From NCBI GenBank assembly GCA_020629315.1, contig JAHDDO010000001.1:169167-233166 (forward strand): 64,000 nt of DNA. The letters are read 5' to 3'. The stretch comes from Saprospiraceae bacterium. Its GTDB lineage: Bacteria; Bacteroidota; Bacteroidia; Chitinophagales; Saprospiraceae. This document shows positions 19,834 through 27,293 of the stretch, in pieces. The notes beneath the pieces were generated by a model, which did no database searches, had not been told where the DNA came from, and saw only the letters and a program-made list of their open reading frames with translations. The position numbers and the translations under genes are program-made. Each line of letters begins with the position of its first letter. Position 1 is the stretch's first letter.

Positions 19834-19861
19834 AAAAGGCCTGCATTTCTGCAGGCCTTTT
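19834..19861. terminator. Strong bidirectional terminator
   Basis: A perfect 12-bp hairpin, AAAAGGCCTGCA (19834-19845) with TGCAGGCCTTTT (19850-19861), loop of 4. It sits between the barrel remnant (+) and the OmpA-type gene (-) and can serve both. Confidence 0.85.
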
Positions 19862-19885
19862 AACTTATTGGATTAACTGTATTTT

Positions 19886-21808
19886 CTATTCGTATCCAGA
19901 ATTCTTGTATCCGTTGTTATAATCTCTAATAACTTCTCCTGAAGAATTAGACGATTGGATAGTTGTATTTGCTGGAGCCTGCATATCGAAATCATTTGGC
20001 TCACAAACTCTGAATTCTACTCTTCTATTCATATAGTGATGTGACTCTGAATTAGGAGAGTTGATTAATGGATTCTCCTCACCTCCATACATTAACTTCA
20101 GTCTAGTTCTGTCAACACCATAGTTAGCTACCAAATAATCAATAGCTTCTTGTGCTCTTTTATAACTCAATTTAGTGTTGTAATCATTGTTACTTCTTTG
20201 ATCGGTATGTCCTTGAACCGTAATACAAAGTTCTGGACACTTCTTCATTACATATGCAACATGATGCAAGTGACTAAAGTATTCAGGCTTTATGTTTGAT
20301 TTGTTTAAATCAAAATGAATCATAGGTAAAAACCACTCTCCACAACCTGAACGCACAACTGTTGTCGTTCCACCAGGTCTTGAGCTTACAGGTGTATTCT
20401 TGATAATTGTTGGTGTCTCTTCGTTAATTAACCTTCTTACATCATCTTCTTCAATACAACAATCTTTTGGACAGTTTGCAACCCCAAATTCGTCAGTTGG
20501 ACAAGGTGGTGAATAAGGCTCTTTGTCCTTGCAATCCACAATACCGTCACCATCACTATCCAATGTAACACCTCTTGTGTCTACTGGACAACCTAAATCT
20601 GTATCTAATTCTTGATCTAACATATCAATTACACCATCTTCATCACCATCTGTAAGATCCAACTCTGGTCTTTGCTTTAAAGCTGCAATGTCATTAAAGG
20701 CATTGTCAAGTGGATTTAGCCAATATAGTGGCTCCGTTCTATTATCAAAGTCACCTAAGTTAATAGCGATTCGAGCATTTGTATAATGTCCAATGTCCAC
20801 ATTGTTTGTTTGATCCAATGCTGTTCTAAACTTAATACCATCTAAGTGGTCATTATCCGTAACCATAACTTGATGCTCAAGTCCAACATTAAATCGCTTA
20901 GTAAGTTTTCTAGAAACACCCATAGATGATACCCATACAACATGAATGTTAATGTCATCACCTACTCTAAAAATACCTTTCTTCTTAGGAGCTTCTGTTT
21001 CAAAATCTCCATCGTAGATATTTCGTAAGTCTCTCTTGATTTCTAATCTACCAGCTTGTGTATTAAACTTATCTTCTGTCCAACTAGTAGCTACTTTAAG
21101 GTCTCTATATACCTCTCCGTTAGAATCTAAAAGATCTAAGTAGGTTTGGTGGTTATCCAAACCAATTCCTCCCATAGCATACCAATTCCACTTATTCCTT
21201 TCTTTGTGGAACAATAGGTTACCAATATTTACGATAGTTTCCATCGTACAATTAAGGTAATTTGTTCTGTGTGAAGGGAACCAGAATACTGGGCTGCCCT
21301 GAGGGTTTGTATCTGAGTTGTTAGCAAGACTGTAAGGCGCATACTCGGCCTCAACCAATCCGCCACCAACTCCTTTGTTGTTTACATAAGACTTGTGTCT
21401 CCATGGTTGTGGATCTAAACCAGTAGCCTGGCCGTAGAATACTGTACCTCTTATAGAGAACACATAATTAATTGCTTTTCGTAAGTGTAGACCTACTCCC
21501 CAACCGCCAGGAATAGTTCTATCAACGTCACCATCTATGAAAAAATGCCCCAAAGCAATACCTAGTTCCCAGGCATTTTTAGGCTTAGCTGAATAACTAT
21601 ACTCCCCCATTCTCCATTGCTTATTCTGCTCAGAGTCTACGGTCATATCATCAGTTATAACAGCTGTTTTCCAGGTGTCGTCAATTTTTTCACCTTCCGG
21701 GATGGTATCTGTGTCCAAGATGATCAATTCATCATCCTCAACCTGTGCTATTGCTAGCGGACTTGCGAAAAATAACGCAAATACGAGCACAAATAAATTC
21801 TTTGTCAT
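19886..21808 (-). CDS. OmpA-family protein with thrombospondin type 3 repeats
   Basis: A 640-residue outer-membrane protein started at the ATG at 21808, just before the signal peptide MTKNLFVLVFALFFASPLAIA. The middle (about 60-370) is a barrel-like region with Gly/Tyr/Asn turns. Next come acidic Ca2+-binding TSP3 repeats (DGDEDGVIDMLDQE; DSDGDGIVDCKDKEPYS). The C-terminal OmpA domain has FDLNKSNIKPEYFSHL, TVQGHTDQRSNNDYN, LSYKRAQEAIDYLV and MNRRVEFRV, which bind peptidoglycan. It ends in a Ser/Asn-rich tail. It should tie the outer membrane to the wall. A role with T9SS, like PorE or other OmpA-type components, is possible but unproven. The -7 box at 21845-21852 supports the start. Confidence 0.92.
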   Translation of the reverse strand: MTKNLFVLVFALFFASPLAIAQVEDDELIILDTDTIPEGEKIDDTWKTAVITDDMTVDSEQNKQWRMGEYSYSAKPKNAWELGIALGHFFIDGDVDRTIPGGWGVGLHLRKAINYVFSIRGTVFYGQATGLDPQPWRHKSYVNNKGVGGGLVEAEYAPYSLANNSDTNPQGSPVFWFPSHRTNYLNCTMETIVNIGNLLFHKERNKWNWYAMGGIGLDNHQTYLDLLDSNGEVYRDLKVATSWTEDKFNTQAGRLEIKRDLRNIYDGDFETEAPKKKGIFRVGDDINIHVVWVSSMGVSRKLTKRFNVGLEHQVMVTDNDHLDGIKFRTALDQTNNVDIGHYTNARIAINLGDFDNRTEPLYWLNPLDNAFNDIAALKQRPELDLTDGDEDGVIDMLDQELDTDLGCPVDTRGVTLDSDGDGIVDCKDKEPYSPPCPTDEFGVANCPKDCCIEEDDVRRLINEETPTIIKNTPVSSRPGGTTTVVRSGCGEWFLPMIHFDLNKSNIKPEYFSHLHHVAYVMKKCPELCITVQGHTDQRSNNDYNTKLSYKRAQEAIDYLVANYGVDRTRLKLMYGGEENPLINSPNSESHHYMNRRVEFRVCEPNDFDMQAPANTTIQSSNSSGEVIRDYNNGYKNSGYE

Positions 21809-21844
21809 AAGGTCTAAAATTGAAGTTAATACGGAATTTACCAC

Positions 21845-21852
21845 CAAAAATA
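21845..21852 (-). promoter_or_regulatory. -7 box upstream of the OmpA-type gene
   Basis: TATTTTTG on the minus strand fits TAnnTTTG and ends 36 bases before the ATG at 21808. No clear -33 TTTG is seen at the right distance. Confidence 0.4.
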
Positions 21853-22233
21853 ATTTTTCTTTCAAAGAAAATAGCCATTCAGAAGTAAAAAATTAAAAAA
21901 AAGTTTAATGTGTTACTTCCTAAACGTGTTTTCTTTAAATATTAAAGTAAATTTTTATAAATCTTAAGAACTACACAGATTTTCCAAATTTCTGCATACA
22001 AGTCAAAGAGATTTTAGTCTCTTTTACCGATTTTTAGATAGGAAAAGGTGCATTAGCTATAGTAAATGTGCGAAGTGTAAAAAGAGCATAGCTCTTCATA
22101 TGTAAGTGACACTTCAAGTTCCATCTCCCCCCACGCAAGATCAAATTTTAACACTTATAGTTGTATTTAAATATTTCATAATACGTAAAACGCTTAAAAC
22201 GTGTTATATTTACATTATAAAAATGCATAATAT
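21853..22233. other. Gene-free stretch with two structured elements
   Basis: This AT-rich gap between divergent genes holds no credible ORF. Two structures are visible. At 22005-22024, AAAGAGA and TCTCTTT form a 7-bp hairpin followed by one more T. At 22072-22115, GAAGTGT pairs with ACACTTC around an inner hairpin, AAGAGC (22082-22087) with GCTCTT (22091-22096). They could be part of a long 5' leader of the gene at 22234 or of a small RNA. No consensus promoter was found for such an RNA. Confidence 0.35.
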
Positions 22234-23223
22234 ATGATACAGCATTGGTTACATCAAATAGACAAACAAGTTCTATTACAAAACGCCCCTGAAGGTTCAA
22301 TTGGCCACCGACTACTGGATTTAAAGGCTGATTCCTTAATAGAAGACTACCCCATCGCGTTTGTTCACAAGAATATGCCAATGAATTTTCATCATAGAGT
22401 AGCATTGGGCGAGCTTAGTGATCATTTTGACTCCTCTTTTATAGATCTAGGGTACCTGAGAAATGGTAGTGATCAATCTGTAAGTAATCTTTTTAAAGAC
22501 CTTGGAAAGTCTCACATTATCATATTCACTGGAGGAAATTCTGATACGTCGAATATGATTATCAATACACTCCGGTCTAAAACAAGCAAACAAAAGCACG
22601 TATTAGTGACTGATAAAGTACAAGAAACTGATGCGGAGCAAACCAATTATATAGGCGTTCAACGGCATCTAAACACTAAGGATCAACTCAATGAACTTCA
22701 CGATGCTACAACATTGAGTTTAGGCCAAGTAAAATCGAATATCACAAAAGTAGAACCGCTTATTCGATCCGCTCATCATCTAACCATTAATTTACATGCA
22801 CTAGATCACACATGTCTGTTAAATAACGCAAAAAATCTTACTGGTTTATCCATATACGAGATATGCCAAATTCTAAAATATGCAGGTGCTGCGCCTCATT
22901 TAAAGTCTGTTCATTTTCAAACTAATGAGTGTAAAGCCACAGAAATAGGAAAGCTACTTGCACTATTAAGCTGGTATTATCTTGAAGGGTTTGAGCAAGC
23001 TACTAGTGAAGATGTTTTTGATGATAATAACAAAAAGGTAGTCGTGTATCTCGAAAGCTTAGATACCGAAATCACCTTTGTGCAAGGTAATCGCTCGGGT
23101 AAATGGTGGCTTAAAAATCCTGGTGAGAATGAAAATTCAGCGTTTATACCGTGCACATATGAAGATTATCAAACGGTTTGTCAAAATCAAGTACCTGATA
23201 AATTCTTAGTCTATTTCGACTAA
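22234..23223 (+). CDS. Arginase-fold protein lacking metal ligands
   Basis: A 329-residue cytoplasmic protein that follows the ureohydrolase (arginase/formimidoylglutamase) plan of Bacteroidota. Recognisable parts are FIDLGYLRNGSD, IIIFTGGNSDTSN (residues 96-107), YIGVQRHLNTKDQLNEL, LSLGQVKSNITKVEPLIRSA, LTINLHALDHT (183-193), LSIYEICQILKYAG and LLSWYYLEGF. The manganese motifs are lost. GGxHS reads GGNSD, DAHxD is replaced around DKVQETD, and SxDxDxxDP reads INLHALDH. It should not be an active hydrolase and may be a binding or structural protein. Related genes lie near gliding loci in other Bacteroidota (from memory). Its last 18 bases overlap the converging murF end. Confidence 0.72.
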   Translation: MIQHWLHQIDKQVLLQNAPEGSIGHRLLDLKADSLIEDYPIAFVHKNMPMNFHHRVALGELSDHFDSSFIDLGYLRNGSDQSVSNLFKDLGKSHIIIFTGGNSDTSNMIINTLRSKTSKQKHVLVTDKVQETDAEQTNYIGVQRHLNTKDQLNELHDATTLSLGQVKSNITKVEPLIRSAHHLTINLHALDHTCLLNNAKNLTGLSIYEICQILKYAGAAPHLKSVHFQTNECKATEIGKLLALLSWYYLEGFEQATSEDVFDDNNKKVVVYLESLDTEITFVQGNRSGKWWLKNPGENENSAFIPCTYEDYQTVCQNQVPDKFLVYFD

Positions 23224-24492
23224 TTTTTCTAGCATCATACTCCTGGAGCCTTTTAGGAAAGCAAGTTCACATGACTCCATGAGTTCTACAAATCTATCCT
23301 TTGCCTCAAACGTGGTAGTATAGGAGTTTATCCGACCATCTAGTGCAGTGGGGCTTTGCAAAATAGCTTTCTGAAATTCGGGGCCTATGCAAATCAGATA
23401 CTTCGCATTAGTTTTCACTGCTTTTTCAAATATTTCAAAATGAAAATGTGCACTGGCATCTCCAAGTTCTTTCATATCGCCGAGCACCAGCAGTTTTGAT
23501 CTTGCAGATATAGTTTGAAAACTATCCAGCGCGGCAATCATGCTACTAGGGTTGGCATTATAAGCGTCCAATATTATAGTGCGATCCTTCCATTCAGCAA
23601 TTTGGGATCGATTCATCGTTGGAACATAGCTGCTTATTGCAGCAGTCATAGCATCACTAGTACAATCCAGACTTTGTGCAATACTATACGCAGCATTGAT
23701 ATTGAATACATTGATAGATCCAAATAGATGTGTTTTATAAATATTCTCTTCATGCCTTATAGACAAACCATCCAATTGATCTTCATAACAATCAAATTCC
23801 TCTTGAATGGCTACAGTATTCGAATAACGATCGATGACTGACTGAATATGGGCATCCTTCGAATTATAATAAATCCTAGCCTCTTTAGCCTCAAGGTAAT
23901 CATATAGCTCAGTTTTGCCTTTCAAAATGCCCTGCTGCCCTCCAAAGCCTTCAATATGAGCTAATCCAATGTTTGTAATAAACCCAGCGTCAGGGTCTGC
24001 TATTTTTGATAGTAGCGCTATCTCACCTTGATGATTGGCTCCCATTTCAATTATAGCCACTTCATGTTCTTTCCGTATCTCCAATAAGGTTAAGGGCACC
24101 CCGATATGATTATTTAAATTCCCTTTAGTGTAATGCACCCGATATTTTGTTTCTAAGCATGCCACTAGTAACTCTTTGGTTGTTGTCTTTCCATTAGACC
24201 CAGTCAATGCTATAACAAATATCTCAGAGGATTTTCTATGGTAATTCGCTAAATCTTGTAGGCTAGACAAACAATCGTCTACTAAGATCATTGGTTTTTC
24301 TTCGTCAAAAAATTGGGCATCATCGACTATACAAAGAGCCGCCCCTTTATCCAATGCAGCTTGTGCAAAGGTGTTGCCATTAAAATTCGGGCCAGATAAG
24401 GCAAAAAAGAGCTGCCCTTCTTCTAATTTGCGAGTATCTGTGCAAACACCATTACTCTCCAAAAAAGCGGTATACAGTTTATCTAAAGACAT
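23206..24492 (-). CDS. murF: UDP-MurNAc-tripeptide D-alanyl-D-alanine ligase
   Basis: A 428-residue Mur ligase that adds D-Ala-D-Ala to the peptidoglycan precursor in the cytoplasm. It has SNGVCTDTRKLEEGQLFFAL for the UDP-sugar region, the P-loop ALTGSNGKTTTKELL, KGNLNNHIGVPLTLL, EMGANHQGEI, NIGLAHIEGFGG, and in the C-terminal domain DAYNANPSSMIAAL and VLGDMKELG. The gene lies downstream of gldJ, a neighbourhood also known in flavobacteria (from memory). Its ATG comes directly after the seven-T tract of the gldJ terminator, so its messenger is either leaderless or made by read-through. It ends in an 18-bp overlap with the converging arginase-fold gene. Confidence 0.95.
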   Translation of the reverse strand: MSLDKLYTAFLESNGVCTDTRKLEEGQLFFALSGPNFNGNTFAQAALDKGAALCIVDDAQFFDEEKPMILVDDCLSSLQDLANYHRKSSEIFVIALTGSNGKTTTKELLVACLETKYRVHYTKGNLNNHIGVPLTLLEIRKEHEVAIIEMGANHQGEIALLSKIADPDAGFITNIGLAHIEGFGGQQGILKGKTELYDYLEAKEARIYYNSKDAHIQSVIDRYSNTVAIQEEFDCYEDQLDGLSIRHEENIYKTHLFGSINVFNINAAYSIAQSLDCTSDAMTAAISSYVPTMNRSQIAEWKDRTIILDAYNANPSSMIAALDSFQTISARSKLLVLGDMKELGDASAHFHFEIFEKAVKTNAKYLICIGPEFQKAILQSPTALDGRINSYTTTFEAKDRFVELMESCELAFLKGSRSMMLEKLVEID

Positions 24493-24524
24493 AAAAAAAG
24501 CCTTTGCGCAAGTTACGCAAAGGC
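24493..24524 (-). terminator. Terminator-like hairpin between gldJ and murF
   Basis: On the minus strand GCCTTTGCG (24524-24516) pairs with CGCAAAGGC (24508-24500) over a 7-base loop and is followed by seven T (24499-24493). The murF ATG is the next triplet. Confidence 0.8.
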
Positions 24525-24549
24525 CTCAATTTATTTTTTCAAAGTGCGA

Positions 24550-26061
24550 TTAATATCTACGCTTTGTTTTAGTTCTCTTGCCTTCTTCGAATTCATTACC
24601 ACTAGTATCTTCATTACCAGATGGTCCACCTACTCTGATCATGGCACATCTGAAACCTAACATTCTGTCAGACTTGTCTTCATCTTTATATCGTCTAGCA
24701 CCTGGAGATAACCAGAATAAACGATCAGCCCAAGAACCACCTTTGATAACTCTTGATTTATCACTGATTAAAGTAGTCACTCCATAACCATACTTCACAA
24801 ATTCGTCGTCACCATCTCTGTAGTTTCGTACATCACCTAATCTGTAGTTTTCTCTAATACCTAATGTATCATCTTCTACTAATTGGCTTCGTAATCTACC
24901 AAGTGAATCTTTCTCTACGGGTCTTCCATCCTCGTCCAATATTAATTCTGAGAATTTATTTCCTCTAAATGGGTTCAAATCGTGGTTTTCCGGATCACGT
25001 AATGTTGAACTAGTCATTGGTCTGTAAACATCTTCACACCACTCATTCACATTTCCTGCCATGTTATATAACCCAAAGTCATTAGGTAAATATGATCTCA
25101 CTGGACCAGGCGTGGAAGCATTATCATTTAAGTTTCCTGCCATACCCATATAATCACCCTTACTTCTTTTGAAGTTAGCTAGGATATCACCTTGACTTTT
25201 GTTTCTGATTTGGTATCTAGCTGTATTACCATCCCAAGGATACATTCTTCTATCGGTGATTACTTCGTCACCAGAAGCGGCTTGATTTCCAATTAATGCA
25301 AGCGCCGCATATTCCCATTCTGCTTCAGTAGGTAATCTATATGATGGTAGTAAGATTCCATCCTCAAATCGTACGGGTCTTTCACCACCTGTTGATTTGT
25401 TTTCAAGGTTTTTCTTAACACTTCCTTCGTATTGGCCAGCTAAATATGACTTTGTATCAAACGTCTCACTGTCTTGTTGTTCAAGTGTATTAGGATTGAA
25501 AATACCTCTTTCAATTAGAAGCATTTCATTAACCATATTTGATCTCCACTTGCAATATTCTTGCGCTTGTAACCAGTTTACACCTACCACCGGATAATCA
25601 TCATATGATGGGTGTCTCAGGTACGTTTCTACAAGAGGCTCATTAAATGAAAGTTCTTCCCTCCAAACTAATGTATCAGGTAAGGCATCGATCCAAACCT
25701 GCGGGTATGATTTATAAACTCTCTTAATGTAATATAAATACTCTTTCCAGTTAATGTTTGAAACTTCAGTTTCATCCATGTAGAAAGATGATACAGTTAC
25801 TCTTCTCGGAATATTATTCCATTCGTAGGTAACGTCTTCATTAGTCAGACCCATATTAAACGTACCTCCTTCGACTAATACCAAGTTCGGTCCATTAATC
25901 TGGCCTTCGTACTCTAATTTTTCGAATCCTCCCATGTCAGGATTATTATATTCCCAACCAGTGGCAGAAGATCGCTCACCCCCTCCTCTGTTACAAGAAG
26001 TACCGATTAATGCTAGAATCGATAGTAAGAATAAAAATTTAAGGCTCTTCAACATTTCCAT
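24550..26061 (-). CDS. gldJ: Gliding motility / T9SS lipoprotein GldJ
   Basis: A 503-residue lipoprotein of the formylglycine-generating-enzyme-like fold. The signal ends in a lipobox before Cys23 (LIGTSC). Landmarks are SSATGWEYNNPDMGGF, LVEGGTFNMG, SSFYMDETEVSNINWKEYL, ALPDTLVWREELSFNEP, YDDYPVVGVNWLQAQEYC, SYRLPTEAEWEYAA, NMAGNVNEWCEDVY and a late GFRCAMIRV. The match to GldJ rather than GldK comes from the ATGW start and the YPVVGVNWLQA region. GldJ stabilises GldK and is needed for gliding and T9SS function in flavobacteria. It is a structural protein without sulfatase-activating activity. It is flanked by sprF/porP-type and murF genes; porU and porV are next, diverging. The C-terminus is very basic (KRTKTKRRY). 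Confidence 0.9.
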   Translation of the reverse strand: MEMLKSLKFLFLLSILALIGTSCNRGGGERSSATGWEYNNPDMGGFEKLEYEGQINGPNLVLVEGGTFNMGLTNEDVTYEWNNIPRRVTVSSFYMDETEVSNINWKEYLYYIKRVYKSYPQVWIDALPDTLVWREELSFNEPLVETYLRHPSYDDYPVVGVNWLQAQEYCKWRSNMVNEMLLIERGIFNPNTLEQQDSETFDTKSYLAGQYEGSVKKNLENKSTGGERPVRFEDGILLPSYRLPTEAEWEYAALALIGNQAASGDEVITDRRMYPWDGNTARYQIRNKSQGDILANFKRSKGDYMGMAGNLNDNASTPGPVRSYLPNDFGLYNMAGNVNEWCEDVYRPMTSSTLRDPENHDLNPFRGNKFSELILDEDGRPVEKDSLGRLRSQLVEDDTLGIRENYRLGDVRNYRDGDDEFVKYGYGVTTLISDKSRVIKGGSWADRLFWLSPGARRYKDEDKSDRMLGFRCAMIRVGGPSGNEDTSGNEFEEGKRTKTKRRY

Positions 26062-26077
26062 GATTTTATGTAGCTCG

Positions 26078-26085
26078 CAAATATA
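26078..26085 (-). promoter_or_regulatory. -7 box upstream of gldJ
   Basis: TATATTTG on the minus strand fits TAnnTTTG, 16 bases before the gldJ ATG at 26061. It suggests that gldJ can be transcribed apart from the sprF/porP-type gene upstream. Confidence 0.4.
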
Positions 26086-26142
26086 TACAAAAAAAATTGT
26101 GGTTTTAACCCTTTATACACCTCAATATTCGTACCGCAATTT

Positions 26143-27159
26143 TTACCTAAATAATTTAAGGCAATCATTTATGGCAGATCGTTCGGGGGCTAAATTGGTT
26201 AAGTTAAATACAACAGATACCTCATGGCTACCTCCTGTATTTACCGATAGGCTTGAAATGGTTAGGTCGTAACTGTAAGTTACTTTAAAAATATCAAATA
26301 AAAAACCAGCTGAAAAAATTAACGCATCCGAGTTATTAATCACGTTTCTATACCACAATCCACCTAATAATCTCTCGTATTGTAATGCGACGCCCGGTGT
26401 TATTTGAACAAAATCTCCTTGCGCTGAGACAAGAAGGTTTGGACTTATAAACGTACCAAACTGATTATTATTTTCCTCAGAGAAGGTAAATACATATCCT
26501 GCATGTCCAGAATATCGAATCGGTAGTCCTTCTTCATCGGGCACCGCAACATCCCAAAATCCCTGATATGGGCTATTTAAATTATAAAACCCAATGCCGG
26601 CATACCACTGATTATTATATAGGAGTACCCCTGTATTAACATTAAGATACCAATTGTTAGGGTTATCTGGTGGAGCTTCAATGCTATTGACGCCTGGTTG
26701 TGGACCATTAATTGGATCTATTTGATCCAAGAAAATTAATTGATCCCAATCTAATCGTGTTTGGCCTACCCCAGATGATAATCCCAACTTTAATTGCCAA
26801 TCATCTCCAAATTCAATCTTGTACGCATACGTAAGAGTTACACTTGTATTGGTGATTATCCCACCGCCTTGATTATCGCTGAAAAGGCTAATACCAAAGC
26901 CACTTCTTGCATTGGGGAAATACTGATCATAACTGGCGAATGAGCTTACATACGCTTTATCAAATGCAGGCCATTGGTTCCGATAATTTACGTTTAACAA
27001 AGGGTAATCTGTATTGCCGGCAAATGCTGGATTTAGCAATAGAGGGGCATTATAATATTGGCTATATATTAGATCTTGGGCCTTTACGATACCGGTAGTA
27101 AAGACGAAAAAGAGTAGACAGATAAGGAAGCTAAAATTTCTATTGATTTTGGATCTCAT
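26143..27159 (-). CDS. PorP/SprF family type IX secretion membrane protein
   Basis: A 338-residue outer-membrane barrel. The signal peptide (to about residue 27, IVKAQ) is followed by the family's hallmark start QDLIYSQYYNAPLLLNPAFA and YRNQWPAF, then SSFASYDQYFP, SGFGISLFSDNQGG and regular strands up to VSVVFNLTNLAP. Members work as outer-membrane anchors for T9SS substrates of the type B (CHU_C) class; SprF helps export SprB. That fits the two CHU_C-tailed adhesins in this window, although many paralogues usually exist. It lies upstream of gldJ on the same strand and diverges from porU. Confidence 0.92.
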   Translation of the reverse strand: MRSKINRNFSFLICLLFFVFTTGIVKAQDLIYSQYYNAPLLLNPAFAGNTDYPLLNVNYRNQWPAFDKAYVSSFASYDQYFPNARSGFGISLFSDNQGGGIITNTSVTLTYAYKIEFGDDWQLKLGLSSGVGQTRLDWDQLIFLDQIDPINGPQPGVNSIEAPPDNPNNWYLNVNTGVLLYNNQWYAGIGFYNLNSPYQGFWDVAVPDEEGLPIRYSGHAGYVFTFSEENNNQFGTFISPNLLVSAQGDFVQITPGVALQYERLLGGLWYRNVINNSDALIFSAGFLFDIFKVTYSYDLTISSLSVNTGGSHEVSVVFNLTNLAPERSAINDCLKLFR

Positions 27160-27293
27160 CAGTTAATTTTGATAAAAAGAATTCGTAGCGATGACAAATT
27201 AAATAAACTTTGATTCATTTGCGCACTTAAATGCGCTTTACCTTGCAATACAAGTACCCATCTAACGTTTAGTGAAAAAATATATTTCAAGCC

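Noticed and set aside
24550..26061. Formylglycine-generating (sulfatase-activating) enzyme
   Set aside because: The lipoprotein signal, the GldJ-type sequence and the gliding/T9SS neighbours fit GldJ, which uses the fold without catalysis.
27220..27235. Small inverted repeat GCGCA/TGCGC between the SprF/PorP gene and porU
   Set aside because: The stem is only 5 bp and its place relative to promoters is unclear; chance is a good explanation.
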